The notes beneath the pieces were generated by a model. That model did not search any database and was not told the origin of the DNA. It worked only from the letters and a program-made list of their open reading frames with translations. Both the position numbers and the translations under genes were made by a program. This document shows, piece by piece, positions 15,156-22,082 of a stretch of DNA of 27,499 nucleotides (positions are counted from its first letter, which is position 1; every line of letters begins with the position of its first letter). Source of the stretch: a virus; IMG/VR virus record IMGVR_UViG_3300020162_002577, positions 1 to 27,499 of that record, one strand, 5' to 3'.

Positions 15156-15462
15156 GTGATTGGGTGGGGTTGTCAAAAAGGGCGGCGTTGCGGATTTTAT
15201 CGGAGGGAAGATAGAGGCGGCGGCAGATGCCTCGGTAGATGCGGGAGTCGAGGAAGGTGCGGGCGGTGGACTTATCAAATGCGACGGCGTCGTTCATTTG
15301 CTTGCTGCGGTAGGTGGCGGTGACGCGGAGATCCTCGACGGCGCGGTCGATAAGCGCACAGAGGAGGGCGCGGATGGGCTTGCTCTCAGCGTCGAGCTTC
15401 TCGTCGGCTGCGGAGATGGTCGGCAAGGTTGAGCTGAAAAATTCTTGGTGGTTCTTTATCAT
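15148..15462 (-). CDS. Hypothetical head-region protein (104 aa)
   Basis: Reads MIKNHQEFFSSTLPTISAADEKLD, then 'RALLCALIDRAVEDLRVTATYRSKQMNDAVAFDKSTARTFLDS' and ends 'NPTQSHA'. The segment 'AFDKSTARTFLDSRIYRGICRRLYLPSDKIR' looks like a small helical domain. No family recognised. It lies between portal and protease genes, follows the portal by 77 bases and overlaps the protease gene by 8 bases. It may be a DNA-associated or head-assembly protein, but that is by position only. Confidence 0.55.
   Translation of the reverse strand: MIKNHQEFFSSTLPTISAADEKLDAESKPIRALLCALIDRAVEDLRVTATYRSKQMNDAVAFDKSTARTFLDSRIYRGICRRLYLPSDKIRNAALFDNPTQSHA
15171..15177 (-). promoter_or_regulatory. TTTGACA element, 15 nt before the 15155 start
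   Basis: Member of the nine-copy set. It is within the 3' end of the upstream gene and is followed by an A/C-rich tract (ACCCCACCCAATCAC) and ATG. Confidence 0.4.
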
Positions 15463-15539
15463 TTTCTTTTTGTGGTGGGAGTGGGGCCATCAAGGGGCGC
15501 TGGAACTTGGTTCGCAGCGCGTTGATGAAGGTGATGGGC

Positions 15540-16985
15540 TCAGGGGAGTGGGTTGCCTTGGATGGGGGACGCATGGCTCGGGAAGACGTCGGAGGTGTTG
15601 AGGCCGAGGGCGGCGCATTTCTGCTGGCGGCGGATGTAGGTATTGAGGATGTCGTCTTCCTCGGCTTGGGCATCGAGGCCGTGGATGTTGCAGTAGCGCT
15701 CCCAGCTCATGTAGCCGGAGTCGAGGAGCTGGGCGTAGAGACGGCCATCGCGTCCGTTGTCGACGGTGATCTTGCGGGGGGTGACCCATTCGTGCCTCCA
15801 CCAGTCGTCGCCGGGGTAGGGAAGATTCCCTGCTTGGATCTCATGCCAGATCCAGAATTTCCAGAAGGGGCGGCAAAATTGATCGATGAGCATTTGCTGG
15901 AGTCTCTCGAGGAAATTCTGCGCGACTTCGAGGAGGCCTCGGAACTCGGTGCCTGCGGTGCCGACGAAGACCATGAGGGCCTCGGGGGGAAGGCCGATGC
16001 CTCGGGCGATCTCGCCCATGATGGTGCGGATGAATGGCTCGAAGGCGGTGCCGGGGTGTTCGTTTTTGAAGCTCTGGATGGATTCGCCGGGCTTGAGCTT
16101 GGGAATGAGGGTGCCGTTGTAGAGGGTCTCGGTGGTGATCTCTTGGTTGTCGGCGCTTTGGATATTCGACAGGCCGCCACCGAGGCGGACGGCTTCATCG
16201 CTGGTGATGGCGAAGGCGACTTGGGCTCCGGCTTTGGCGGACCCTTTTTCGTAGGCCATATACTCGGCGAGGTCGTGGCAATTTATGATGGCGTTGTGCA
16301 GCCAGGAGATGCCGCGTGGGTAGCCGGAGCGGCGGACGTGGCGGAAGTGCAGCATGTCGGCTGCGGGGACGTCTTGGTATTTCCCATTCGCCCGGTCGGT
16401 GATGACGCGGTAGCTGGTGGGCGCGCCGAACTTATCAAGCAGCACGCCGTCGTAGGCGCGGTCGGAGGAGTCGGCGGTGCTGCCGATGGCCTCGCCGCCG
16501 ATGAAGCGGACGCGGGTGCCGCCTGCTTCGGTGCGGATGAACTGGGCAAAGAAGTCGCCGTCGACGGCGACTTGGCGGAGGATGAGGGACTGCGCGCCGT
16601 AGAAATTCACCTGGGCGCTGGCGTCGAAGGCCCATGACTCGGCGCAGGCGCGATCCTCGAAGAGGCGCTCGGCGCGGCGGTTCCACTCGGGGTCGGAGGT
16701 GCGGGCCTGCGGGACGATGCCGGTGCCGACGGCGCGCTGGGCGAGATGCTCGATGAGGTAGCTGGCGATGCCGACGTTATTGTAAAGCCAGCGGGATTTC
16801 TTAAGAAGCTCGAGGCGGGTGGCGGGCGTGGCTTCGCGCTTGGGCTCGAGGGTATTTAAAACGATGAGGCCGCGATTGCGGGAGAACTCGGCGGCCTCGA
16901 AGGCGGCGGCTTTGGGTTTACGCCCGGCTCCGGGGCGGGGGCCGCCGCGATTTGATTTGTTTGAATTCGGTTTGATTTCGGACAC
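15540..16985 (-). CDS. Portal protein, lambda gpB family (481 aa)
   Basis: The residues after a basic N-terminal tail (KSNRGGPRPGAGRKPK) match lambda-type portals: 'TRLELLKKSRWLYNNVGIASYLIEHLAQRAVGTGIVPQA', then 'FYGAQSLILRQVAVDGDFFAQF', 'YRVITDRANGKYQDVPAADMLHFRHVRRSGYPRGISWLHNAI' and 'RGIGLPPEALMV'. Twelve copies form the DNA entry ring on the capsid and bind terminase and connector. About 480 residues is close to the usual length. The start is GTG at 16985, inside an 8-bp hairpin and 13 nt after TTTGACA. The 'GGPRPGAGRKP' motif is an AT-hook-like basic stretch, often found at the start of phage terminase or portal proteins. Confidence 0.88.
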   Translation of the reverse strand: MSEIKPNSNKSNRGGPRPGAGRKPKAAAFEAAEFSRNRGLIVLNTLEPKREATPATRLELLKKSRWLYNNVGIASYLIEHLAQRAVGTGIVPQARTSDPEWNRRAERLFEDRACAESWAFDASAQVNFYGAQSLILRQVAVDGDFFAQFIRTEAGGTRVRFIGGEAIGSTADSSDRAYDGVLLDKFGAPTSYRVITDRANGKYQDVPAADMLHFRHVRRSGYPRGISWLHNAIINCHDLAEYMAYEKGSAKAGAQVAFAITSDEAVRLGGGLSNIQSADNQEITTETLYNGTLIPKLKPGESIQSFKNEHPGTAFEPFIRTIMGEIARGIGLPPEALMVFVGTAGTEFRGLLEVAQNFLERLQQMLIDQFCRPFWKFWIWHEIQAGNLPYPGDDWWRHEWVTPRKITVDNGRDGRLYAQLLDSGYMSWERYCNIHGLDAQAEEDDILNTYIRRQQKCAALGLNTSDVFPSHASPIQGNPLP

Positions 16986-17001
16986 GCCGAGGCGGGCGTG
17001 T
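16981..17001. promoter_or_regulatory. Hairpin covering the portal start codon
   Basis: GACACGCC and GGCGTGTC form an 8-bp perfect stem with a 6-base loop. The GTG start of the portal gene (16985-16983) and the GACA part of the TTTGACA word are in opposite arms, so folding would hide the start until upstream translation opens it. Confidence 0.5.
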
Positions 17002-17005
17002 CAAA
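16999..17005 (-). promoter_or_regulatory. TTTGACA element, 13 nt before the 16985 start
   Basis: Member of the nine-copy set. Its TGA is the stop codon of the upstream 93-aa gene. Confidence 0.4.
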
Positions 17006-17282
17006 GTGGGCTCTCGTAAAGGGATCGATCGATGACGGAGGAGAGGGATCGGACTCCGTTGCCTTCGGTGTAAACTTCCATGATGGCGGCGAGGCGGTCG
17101 GTCTTGGTAAGGGCGGAAAGCTGGGCAGATGTGCCGGTGCCGTCGGTGGACAGGCTGGTGATGATGGTCTCGTCTATGCCGCTCTCGAGGGCCGAGGCCA
17201 TGGCGAGTAGCTCGGCGCGGGTTTTGCCTTGGGCTTTGAGAAGGGCTTTGTAGGCCACGCGTGCAATGGAGTTCTCGTTCAC
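17001..17282 (-). CDS. Small head-completion-like protein in the gpW position (93 aa)
   Basis: Reads MNENSIARVAYKALLKAQGKTRAELLAMASALESGIDETIITSL, then an Asp/Gly/Ser-rich linker and 'TKTDRLAAIMEVY'. Two helices with a short hairpin between fit the small gpW-like fold, but I see no decisive motif. Its place between the large terminase and the portal is that of lambda gpW, which joins head and tail. The start is GTG at 17282, 13 nt after TTTGACA. Confidence 0.6.
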   Translation of the reverse strand: MNENSIARVAYKALLKAQGKTRAELLAMASALESGIDETIITSLSTDGTGTSAQLSALTKTDRLAAIMEVYTEGNGVRSLSSVIDRSLYESPL

Positions 17283-17295
17283 GTGGGTGTGCCGG

Positions 17296-17302
17296 TGTCA
17301 AA
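17296..17302 (-). promoter_or_regulatory. TTTGACA element, 13 nt before the 17282 start
   Basis: Member of the nine-copy set, followed by CCGGCACACCCAC and the GTG start. No minus-strand gene lies directly upstream, so this copy is not a by-product of a stop codon. Confidence 0.4.
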
Positions 17303-17364
17303 GGGGAGGAGGGCAGGGACGGTGTGCCTTTTTGCTGGCGTCTGCTAATTGGTTTCTTTAATAG

Positions 17365-17682
17365 ATGGGAATGGCTCTATCTAAAGCAATCCTCCTGAGT
17401 CTCGATAATTGTCCCAAAGATTTCCAAGATGCTTTTTTGTCGGATTATTATCGAAGGGAAAAATCGGTGATCGTGGGATACTTGGCCTGGTTGTTTTTGG
17501 GGTGGCATTATTTGTATCTGGGGCGGGTGGGATTCCAGTTTGCCTTCTGGTTCACGGGAGGATTTTTTATCATCGGATGGTTGGTGGATTTTTTCCGAGT
17601 GTGGGGAATGGTCTCCCGGCACAACCAAGATGTGGCGCGGGAGTTGGCGATCCAGTACAAGGCGATGGCGGGCGGGATGTGA
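17365..17682 (+). CDS. TM2-domain membrane protein, moron-like (105 aa)
   Basis: The only plus-strand gene in the late block. After a soluble N-terminus (SKAILLSLDNCPKDFQDAFLSDYYRREKS), residues about 35-85 match the TM2 domain: 'VIVGYLAWLFLGWHYLYLGR' and 'GFQFAFWFTGGFFIIGWLVDFFRV', two membrane helices joined by a short turn with 'G.H..YlGr'. It ends 'HNQDVARELAIQYKAMAGGM'. TM2 proteins occur widely in bacterial membranes with few known functions. Its stop abuts the large-terminase stop, so it is convergent with TerL and divergent from the gpW-like gene. The start may be ATG at 17365 or 17371. Independent expression, orientation and lack of a structural role fit a moron. Confidence 0.75.
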   Translation: MGMALSKAILLSLDNCPKDFQDAFLSDYYRREKSVIVGYLAWLFLGWHYLYLGRVGFQFAFWFTGGFFIIGWLVDFFRVWGMVSRHNQDVARELAIQYKAMAGGM

Positions 17683-19389
17683 TTATTTGATAACCCACCA
17701 GGCGACCCCGTGGAGTTTGGTGCAGTCACCGTAGTGATCTTCGGCGACTTTCTTCCAATAGAATGGGGCGAGGCGGGAGTGTTTATTTTGGAGGAGTTGC
17801 TGGCCGGAGTGGCCGACGATGAAGTCGTTGCCAGCGTCGGAGGGGAGATGGAAGGGGGGCGGCATTTTTTTATTAATGCGCTCGAGGTAGAGCTCGATCT
17901 TGGCTGTGTGGTCGACGTAGGTGACGAGGCGCAGGCCGGGGTAGCCATTGATGGCGGATTGATTCCATGTGCCAAAGGCGGCGGACGAACCTTTGGATGG
18001 GATGTATAGGCCGCCGCTCTTGGCGCAAACGGAATAGACGCGCTCGGCGGACCAACCGGAATCGATGAGGCCGAAGCGGGGGGTGAATGTTTTTTCGCCG
18101 AAGGTGTAGGAGCGCTGCGCGAGGAAGTCGGGGGAGATGAGATCCTCGATGGCGAGCACGGTGCCGTAATCAATAACCCAACTCTCGCCGGTGGCGATGC
18201 GGGCCTCGACGGTCCAGTGAGTCTGACGCTCGCCGGGGTCGGCGCAAAGGGTGAGGATGACGGGCTCGATGGGTAACTCGCGGATGCGGTAGTCGCTGGA
18301 TCGGAGGGCGAGGATGGAGGACTCTTTGACGGTGGCGGCGCGGTTCTCCCACGGGATGCCGAGGAAGTTATTATGAAAATCGTGGAGGCCGCCGGGGCTG
18401 TCTTTTTTTTGCAGGAATGTTCTGGCTAAATCGCCCCACGACATCTGCGGGGAATAGAGGGCGGAGATGTGTGCGGAGATGTGGTCGGTGGGGGCCTTGG
18501 GATTCCCTGCGATCCACTCTCCTGCGCGGATGAGATCGCTCTGCATGGACTGGGGCCAGTGGGAGGAGCAGGCCTCACAGGCGTAGGTGGTCTCGTCGGC
18601 GACGGCTTCGAGATCCCAGGCACCGGCGAGATCGCGGTGATGCTCGGGCCACTTGAGCTGCTCGAAGCGGAGGGGCTGGGCGGTGCCGCAATCGGGACAG
18701 GCGATGTGGTAGCGGTGCTGGCTACCGGCGAGGAAGTTCTGCCAGATCGCGGCGGACTCGACGGTGGGGGTGGAGGTGAGGCAGACCTTGGCGATCTTGC
18801 GGTAGAAATTCGTCCGAGCGATGGCGAGCTCGAGGGCGGGGGCTTCGAGGGAGGAATCGTCTGGCCACTTGTCGACCTCATCGGCGAAGAGATAACGAAT
18901 CGCGCGGGAGGCGAGGTTGCCTTCGGAACAGGCACCGACGAGCTTGAGGGTGCATGTGGAAAAGTGCATTTCCGTTTTTCGGAAGTCATCTTCATTGGCG
19001 GGGATGAGATGTTTGATGGCCGGACAGGATCGGAGGCGGGGATGGAGCTCGCGCTCGGACCAGCTTTTTGCATTCTCGTTGGTCGAGGTGACGTAGAGGA
19101 TCGGGCCGGGGTCTTCGCTGATCGCCCACATGAGGCAATTAGCCAGCCAGGTGGTGCCGCCGACTTGGGCGGACTTCACAAAAGTGAGTTGCCGGACGCG
19201 GGGATTGGAAAACCAAAGGTGGAGCTGCCGAAGGTAGGGAGTGTAGTCGGCGTCGTATTTCCCAGGGCGCGGGGTGAAGCGCTTGTCGAGGGTGACGTTA
19301 TCTTGCGCCCACTCGAGGGCCGATGGCCGGCGGCCCGGGTCCCAGATGCGAGCGAGTTGCTCGCGGATATCGGTCTCAAGCGATGGCAT
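17683..19389 (-). CDS. Terminase large subunit, lambda gpA family (568 aa)
   Basis: ATPase part: an ATP-binding P-loop-like motif 'KSAQVGGTTW' (72-81, the gpA-type 'K.aqvG.t' rather than a classical Walker A) and a Walker B 'YLFADEVD' (166-173). A Cys4 zinc site lies at C231/C234 (CPDCG) and C271/C274 (CEAC). The C-terminal half carries the endonuclease: 'ADPGERQTHWTVEARI', then 'FGLIDSGWSAERVYSVCAKS' with acidic metal-ligand candidates, and 'NDFIVGHSGQQLLQNKHSRL'. The terminase cuts concatemers and powers packaging into the portal. The length is slightly under the 640 typical of lambda gpA. Its start overlaps the small-subunit stop by 14 bases. Confidence 0.92.
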   Translation of the reverse strand: MPSLETDIREQLARIWDPGRRPSALEWAQDNVTLDKRFTPRPGKYDADYTPYLRQLHLWFSNPRVRQLTFVKSAQVGGTTWLANCLMWAISEDPGPILYVTSTNENAKSWSERELHPRLRSCPAIKHLIPANEDDFRKTEMHFSTCTLKLVGACSEGNLASRAIRYLFADEVDKWPDDSSLEAPALELAIARTNFYRKIAKVCLTSTPTVESAAIWQNFLAGSQHRYHIACPDCGTAQPLRFEQLKWPEHHRDLAGAWDLEAVADETTYACEACSSHWPQSMQSDLIRAGEWIAGNPKAPTDHISAHISALYSPQMSWGDLARTFLQKKDSPGGLHDFHNNFLGIPWENRAATVKESSILALRSSDYRIRELPIEPVILTLCADPGERQTHWTVEARIATGESWVIDYGTVLAIEDLISPDFLAQRSYTFGEKTFTPRFGLIDSGWSAERVYSVCAKSGGLYIPSKGSSAAFGTWNQSAINGYPGLRLVTYVDHTAKIELYLERINKKMPPPFHLPSDAGNDFIVGHSGQQLLQNKHSRLAPFYWKKVAEDHYGDCTKLHGVAWWVIK

Positions 19390-19975
19390 CGTCGAGGCGG
19401 ATCTCTTTGGCCGAGCGCATCACGTCGGTGATCTCGGCGTGGATTTTTGCGGCGATGTCTTCGCCGATCTGAGGGAGGAGGCTGAGGATGCGATCGGGGA
19501 GATTCGAGACGGCGGCGGCCACCCCGGCGCTGTATTGGAGAAGGGCTTGATGGAAAAGGCGCTTGCTCACCACATCCCCCGAGGCATGAGCGATGCCAGG
19601 CGCGTCTTTTTCCAGACGTCGGAGGGCTTCGGCGTGTTGGAGCCACATCCGGCGGAGCGTCATCTCGGCATCGAGGTCGCCGGTGAGCTTCGCCAGCTCC
19701 GCACGCTCGCGCAGATCGGCGGTGGCCTCCTTGAGTTTGCGGATCTGGTTGTCCAGTGTCAGTTCCTCATCGGTCCACTCGCGAGGATTAGCCGTTTGAG
19801 GTTGAGCCGGAGCAGCCGATCCCATGGGAACCATCCCGGCAATCGCACGGTCGGCGAGAAATTTGTTCCAACGAGGGTCCGCAGCGTCACGCCACTTGCG
19901 AACAGCACGCGGCGTAACGCCGTGGCGCGCCGCGCATGTCTTGATTAAGTCCGCCTGTTCCCTTCCGTGTCGCAT
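19376..19975 (-). CDS. Terminase small subunit / DNA-packaging recognition protein (199 aa)
   Basis: The N-terminus 'REQADLIKTCAARHGVTPRAVRKWRDAADPRW' is a winged or simple HTH of the kind that recognises pac or cos DNA. A Glu/Arg-rich coiled region (about 70-120, 'LTLDNQIRKLKEATADLRERAELAKLTGDLD') follows. The C-terminus has 'SKRLFHQALLQYSAGVAAAVSNLPDRILSLLPQIGEDI', as in Nu1-like small subunits, with an amphipathic end for the TerL contact. The start is ATG at 19975, 23 nt after a TTTGACA word. It is the first gene of the late operon, next to the GGAAC cluster at 19986-20042 that could be its binding site. Confidence 0.8.
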   Translation of the reverse strand: MRHGREQADLIKTCAARHGVTPRAVRKWRDAADPRWNKFLADRAIAGMVPMGSAAPAQPQTANPREWTDEELTLDNQIRKLKEATADLRERAELAKLTGDLDAEMTLRRMWLQHAEALRRLEKDAPGIAHASGDVVSKRLFHQALLQYSAGVAAAVSNLPDRILSLLPQIGEDIAAKIHAEITDVMRSAKEIRLDDAIA

Positions 19976-19985
19976 ATGTGGTTAC

Positions 19986-20042
19986 GGAACGGGGCGCGTG
20001 TCAAAGGAACGGAAGCGGAACAAGGGCCACAGTTCCAGTTCC
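19986..20042. repeat. GGAAC/GTTCC cluster next to small terminase
   Basis: Within 57 bases there are three direct GGAAC copies (19986, 20006, 20017; the first two extended to GGAACGG) and two inverted GTTCC copies (20032 and 20038). The location beside terS is where cos or pac sites lie in lambda-like phages. Candidate binding region for the small terminase. Confidence 0.4.
19999..20005 (-). promoter_or_regulatory. TTTGACA element, 23 nt before the 19975 start
   Basis: First copy of the nine-copy set, in the intergenic leader of the late operon. Its context GTTCCTTTGACA is close to the boxA-like TGTTCTTTGACA of some bacterial rRNA leaders. Confidence 0.4.
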
Positions 20043-20146
20043 GTTACCATTTCGGCTCACTCGCTCAAAAACACCGATCGTCTGGCTAAACTGCAAGAAC
20101 GCCCACGCTGAAAAGATTCCTTAGTACGCCAGTGGAAAACCCAAAC

Positions 20147-20398
20147 GCATAGGTGCGTAGGTCAAAAACTTTATTCCTTAACGATACCCATACCCTCAAT
20201 TAAAAAAGTCAAAAGACCTATGCTACCTATGCCACCTAGTTGAGCCATCACAGAAGAAATGCTTGGAGAACAACTTACAACACAATTAAACTGCATAGGT
20301 ACTGCGTAGGTGCATAGGTCATCTGCAAACTCTGTAATGAAGGGTCGGGGAATGAGACGAGAGAAGCGGAACCGAGCGGACCTGTGCATGACCTATGC
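20147..20398. repeat. Iteron-like repeat cluster (GCRTAGGT), candidate origin or operator
   Basis: Eight copies of GCATAGGT/GCGTAGGT or their complement are in this gene-free region. Direct: 20147, 20155, 20293, 20304, 20312. Inverted (ACCTATGC): 20216, 20225, 20391. A degenerate ACCTAG is at 20234. Three are in tandem without gap (20147-20162, 20304-20319). The spacer (20163-20215) is A+T-rich (AATTAAAAAAGTCAAAAGAC). The repeats lie between the helicase operon terminator and the late operon, a classic place for an iteron origin or for operators. Confidence 0.65.
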
Positions 20399-20402
20399 AA
20401 AC

Positions 20403-20430
20403 AAAAAGGCCCGCCGTGATGGCGGGCCTT
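20403..20430 (-). terminator. Intrinsic terminator of the primase-helicase operon
   Basis: On the minus strand, GGCCCGCC and GGCGGGCC form a perfect 8-bp stem with a 5-base loop, followed by TTTTT. It starts about 26 bases after the helicase stop. Confidence 0.88.
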
Positions 20431-20456
20431 GTGAGGTATGGAGTCAATGGGCTGGG

Positions 20457-22082
20457 TTAGTTGAGGACCTCGAGTGTGTAGAGTCGCTGGCGGTTCTTTC
20501 CCTGCTGGCCCCACTTAACGACGCGCCCAGTCGGCAGCGTGAACTTCTTGCCGCCGTATGCTTCAGCGAGGAGCTTACCGAACTTCGACTTTGCTCGAGC
20601 CGTGAGGACGTAATGCCGAGGGCCATCCTTGCCTTCACGCTCCTCCTTACCTTCGAGCAACCAGGTGAAGGAGTTCACATCGAGCGCTGCCTGCACCACG
20701 GTTTGGAAGTCGAACTCAGCCACATCGTCCACACCTTTTGCCAACTCAGCCACCAGGGCGACCATATCCGCCAACTCCGAGTTACCGGACTCCTCGACAG
20801 GAAGAGGTTCGATAGGGTCTCCGAACCCAGCAAACTCCACCATACCGGCGAAGATCTGACACCATTGTTCATATCCGCGAACCAATCGCTTGGCATGGGG
20901 GCGGCCTGCAGCATCCCACTCGCGCACGATGGCCCACAGACAGGCGAGGAGCTGAGACCGGACCTCGGGACGCTCGAGCCACTCGTCGCTCATCACGTTC
21001 TCGATCTTGCGCGCTTGGGGATCAGACTCATCCGTCATCATTTTGCAGTGTAAGAAGCGGCGGGCCACGTCAGGCGATACCTCGAGGTTGTTGCCTGTCA
21101 GGAACACACTGGCGATCTTAGGCACTGCAAACTTCTGTTGGGAGTGCATACGGCGGCCAGACCATGTGGGAGCAGTCAGAAAAGCATTAAGGATCTGGCT
21201 TTTGAAAAAACCATTGCAGTCATCGAATAGGATATAGGGAGAGCCTGCTAGGGATTCTGTATCGAGGATCTTCCTCCACTCTTCCTCGGCAGACGGCACA
21301 GGCTGGACGTCACAGGAGCCGATAGTGGTGATGATGGCGAGCTGGGCCAGCAACGTCTTCCCAGATCCAACTGAGTTCGAGCTGAACATGAAGTTGAGAC
21401 GGCGGGCCGATGGTCTGAGCAGTGGGGCCGCATACATGCCAAGCATAGAAGCTAGGACAATGGCCTCATTGCGCGATCCTCCATCTGATCGACGATCCCC
21501 AAATGGGAACTCCTTGAGCAGATTCCTCAACACCGTCTTGGCCTCATCTAGTGGCATATCATGAGCGAACTCCACCCCCGAGTTCTGCGTGTATGTCTGC
21601 GCCTCGGCATCATAGCCATAGTCTAGCAACTCCACCCGGCCATCCTTTCGCTTCACCGGCTGCCGAACCGTGGCAACACGCATGAGCTCACGTTGCCGAG
21701 ATAGGAACTGATCAGACTCAAGGATCGTCGCGGCAGACTCCACCGTCATAGTTTGAGCCTTCTTTTCAAAAACATTCGGGGATGGGGTTGCCCACTTGAA
21801 CGTCACAAGATGCTCTTCGCAATAGGTACGGAAGCGGCGCGCCGTCATCTCCACCAACCGCCCATCTGGCGAAACCGTCATGGCCGCACGCTGCCGGACA
21901 AAGACTCCATTCTGACACAATACCCCACCGATCTCTCTCGCCATCGACGAGATCACCGGCTGGAGCTCAATGTAGGGGAGAGCATTCGTCTCCGACTTGG
22001 GTTGCGTCTCTTCCTCACTGGGGTGAGGGGTGATTCCATATTCCGCCAATTTGCTGTTAATAGTATCAGATAATTTACTCAC
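20457..22082 (-). CDS. Phage replicative helicase, AAA+/SF3-like (541 aa)
   Basis: The C-terminal two-thirds is an ATPase of the D5/SF3 type: Walker A 'SNSVGSGKT' (235-243), Walker B 'YILFDD' (283-288), a sensor motif 'FLTGNN' (327-332) and an Arg-finger-like 'DVARRFLH' (338-345). The N-terminal 200 residues probably hold a primase-linked or DNA-binding part. The last 60 residues include a small 'RHYVLTARAKSKFGKLLAEAYGG' domain, perhaps a winged helix. The start is GTG at 22082, overlapping the primase stop by 8 bases with AAAGG upstream. Together with the primase it would replicate the phage genome; the iteron-like cluster is just downstream of its terminator. Confidence 0.75.
   Translation of the reverse strand: MSKLSDTINSKLAEYGITPHPSEEETQPKSETNALPYIELQPVISSMAREIGGVLCQNGVFVRQRAAMTVSPDGRLVEMTARRFRTYCEEHLVTFKWATPSPNVFEKKAQTMTVESAATILESDQFLSRQRELMRVATVRQPVKRKDGRVELLDYGYDAEAQTYTQNSGVEFAHDMPLDEAKTVLRNLLKEFPFGDRRSDGGSRNEAIVLASMLGMYAAPLLRPSARRLNFMFSSNSVGSGKTLLAQLAIITTIGSCDVQPVPSAEEEWRKILDTESLAGSPYILFDDCNGFFKSQILNAFLTAPTWSGRRMHSQQKFAVPKIASVFLTGNNLEVSPDVARRFLHCKMMTDESDPQARKIENVMSDEWLERPEVRSQLLACLWAIVREWDAAGRPHAKRLVRGYEQWCQIFAGMVEFAGFGDPIEPLPVEESGNSELADMVALVAELAKGVDDVAEFDFQTVVQAALDVNSFTWLLEGKEEREGKDGPRHYVLTARAKSKFGKLLAEAYGGKKFTLPTGRVVKWGQQGKNRQRLYTLEVLN

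Noticed and set aside
14454-15323. 289-codon open frame on the plus strand
   Set aside because: Antisense to the ClpP-like protease; Gly/Asp-rich shadow with no domain.
15507-16637. 376-codon open frame on the plus strand
   Set aside because: Antisense to the portal gene, whose family motifs are clear.
18469-19431. 320-codon open frame on the plus strand
   Set aside because: It is antisense to the large terminase in high-G+C DNA, with Gly/Glu/Asp-rich low-complexity translation; the terminase on the other strand has clear motifs.
2152-20005. TTTGACA words as ordinary sigma-70 -35 boxes
   Set aside because: No matching -10 boxes at 16-18 bp, and at 13-23 nt from the start codon the transcript would begin inside the gene.
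20181-20212. Late promoter with TTGACT at 20207-20212
   Set aside because: The -35-like word is good, but TATGGG and TATCGT lie at 14 and 20 bp instead of about 17, so it is not called.
20171-20389. Small minus-strand frame with a hydrophobic end in the iteron region
   Set aside because: It spans the repeats, has no ribosome site, and much of it is encoded by repeat units. I treat it as chance, though a 41-residue peptide from ATG at 20296 cannot be excluded.
20147-20398. CRISPR array
   Set aside because: Repeats are only 8 bases, in both orientations, with irregular spacing.
20310-21053. 247-codon open frame on the plus strand
   Set aside because: Antisense to the helicase C-terminus and covers the terminator and the last iterons.
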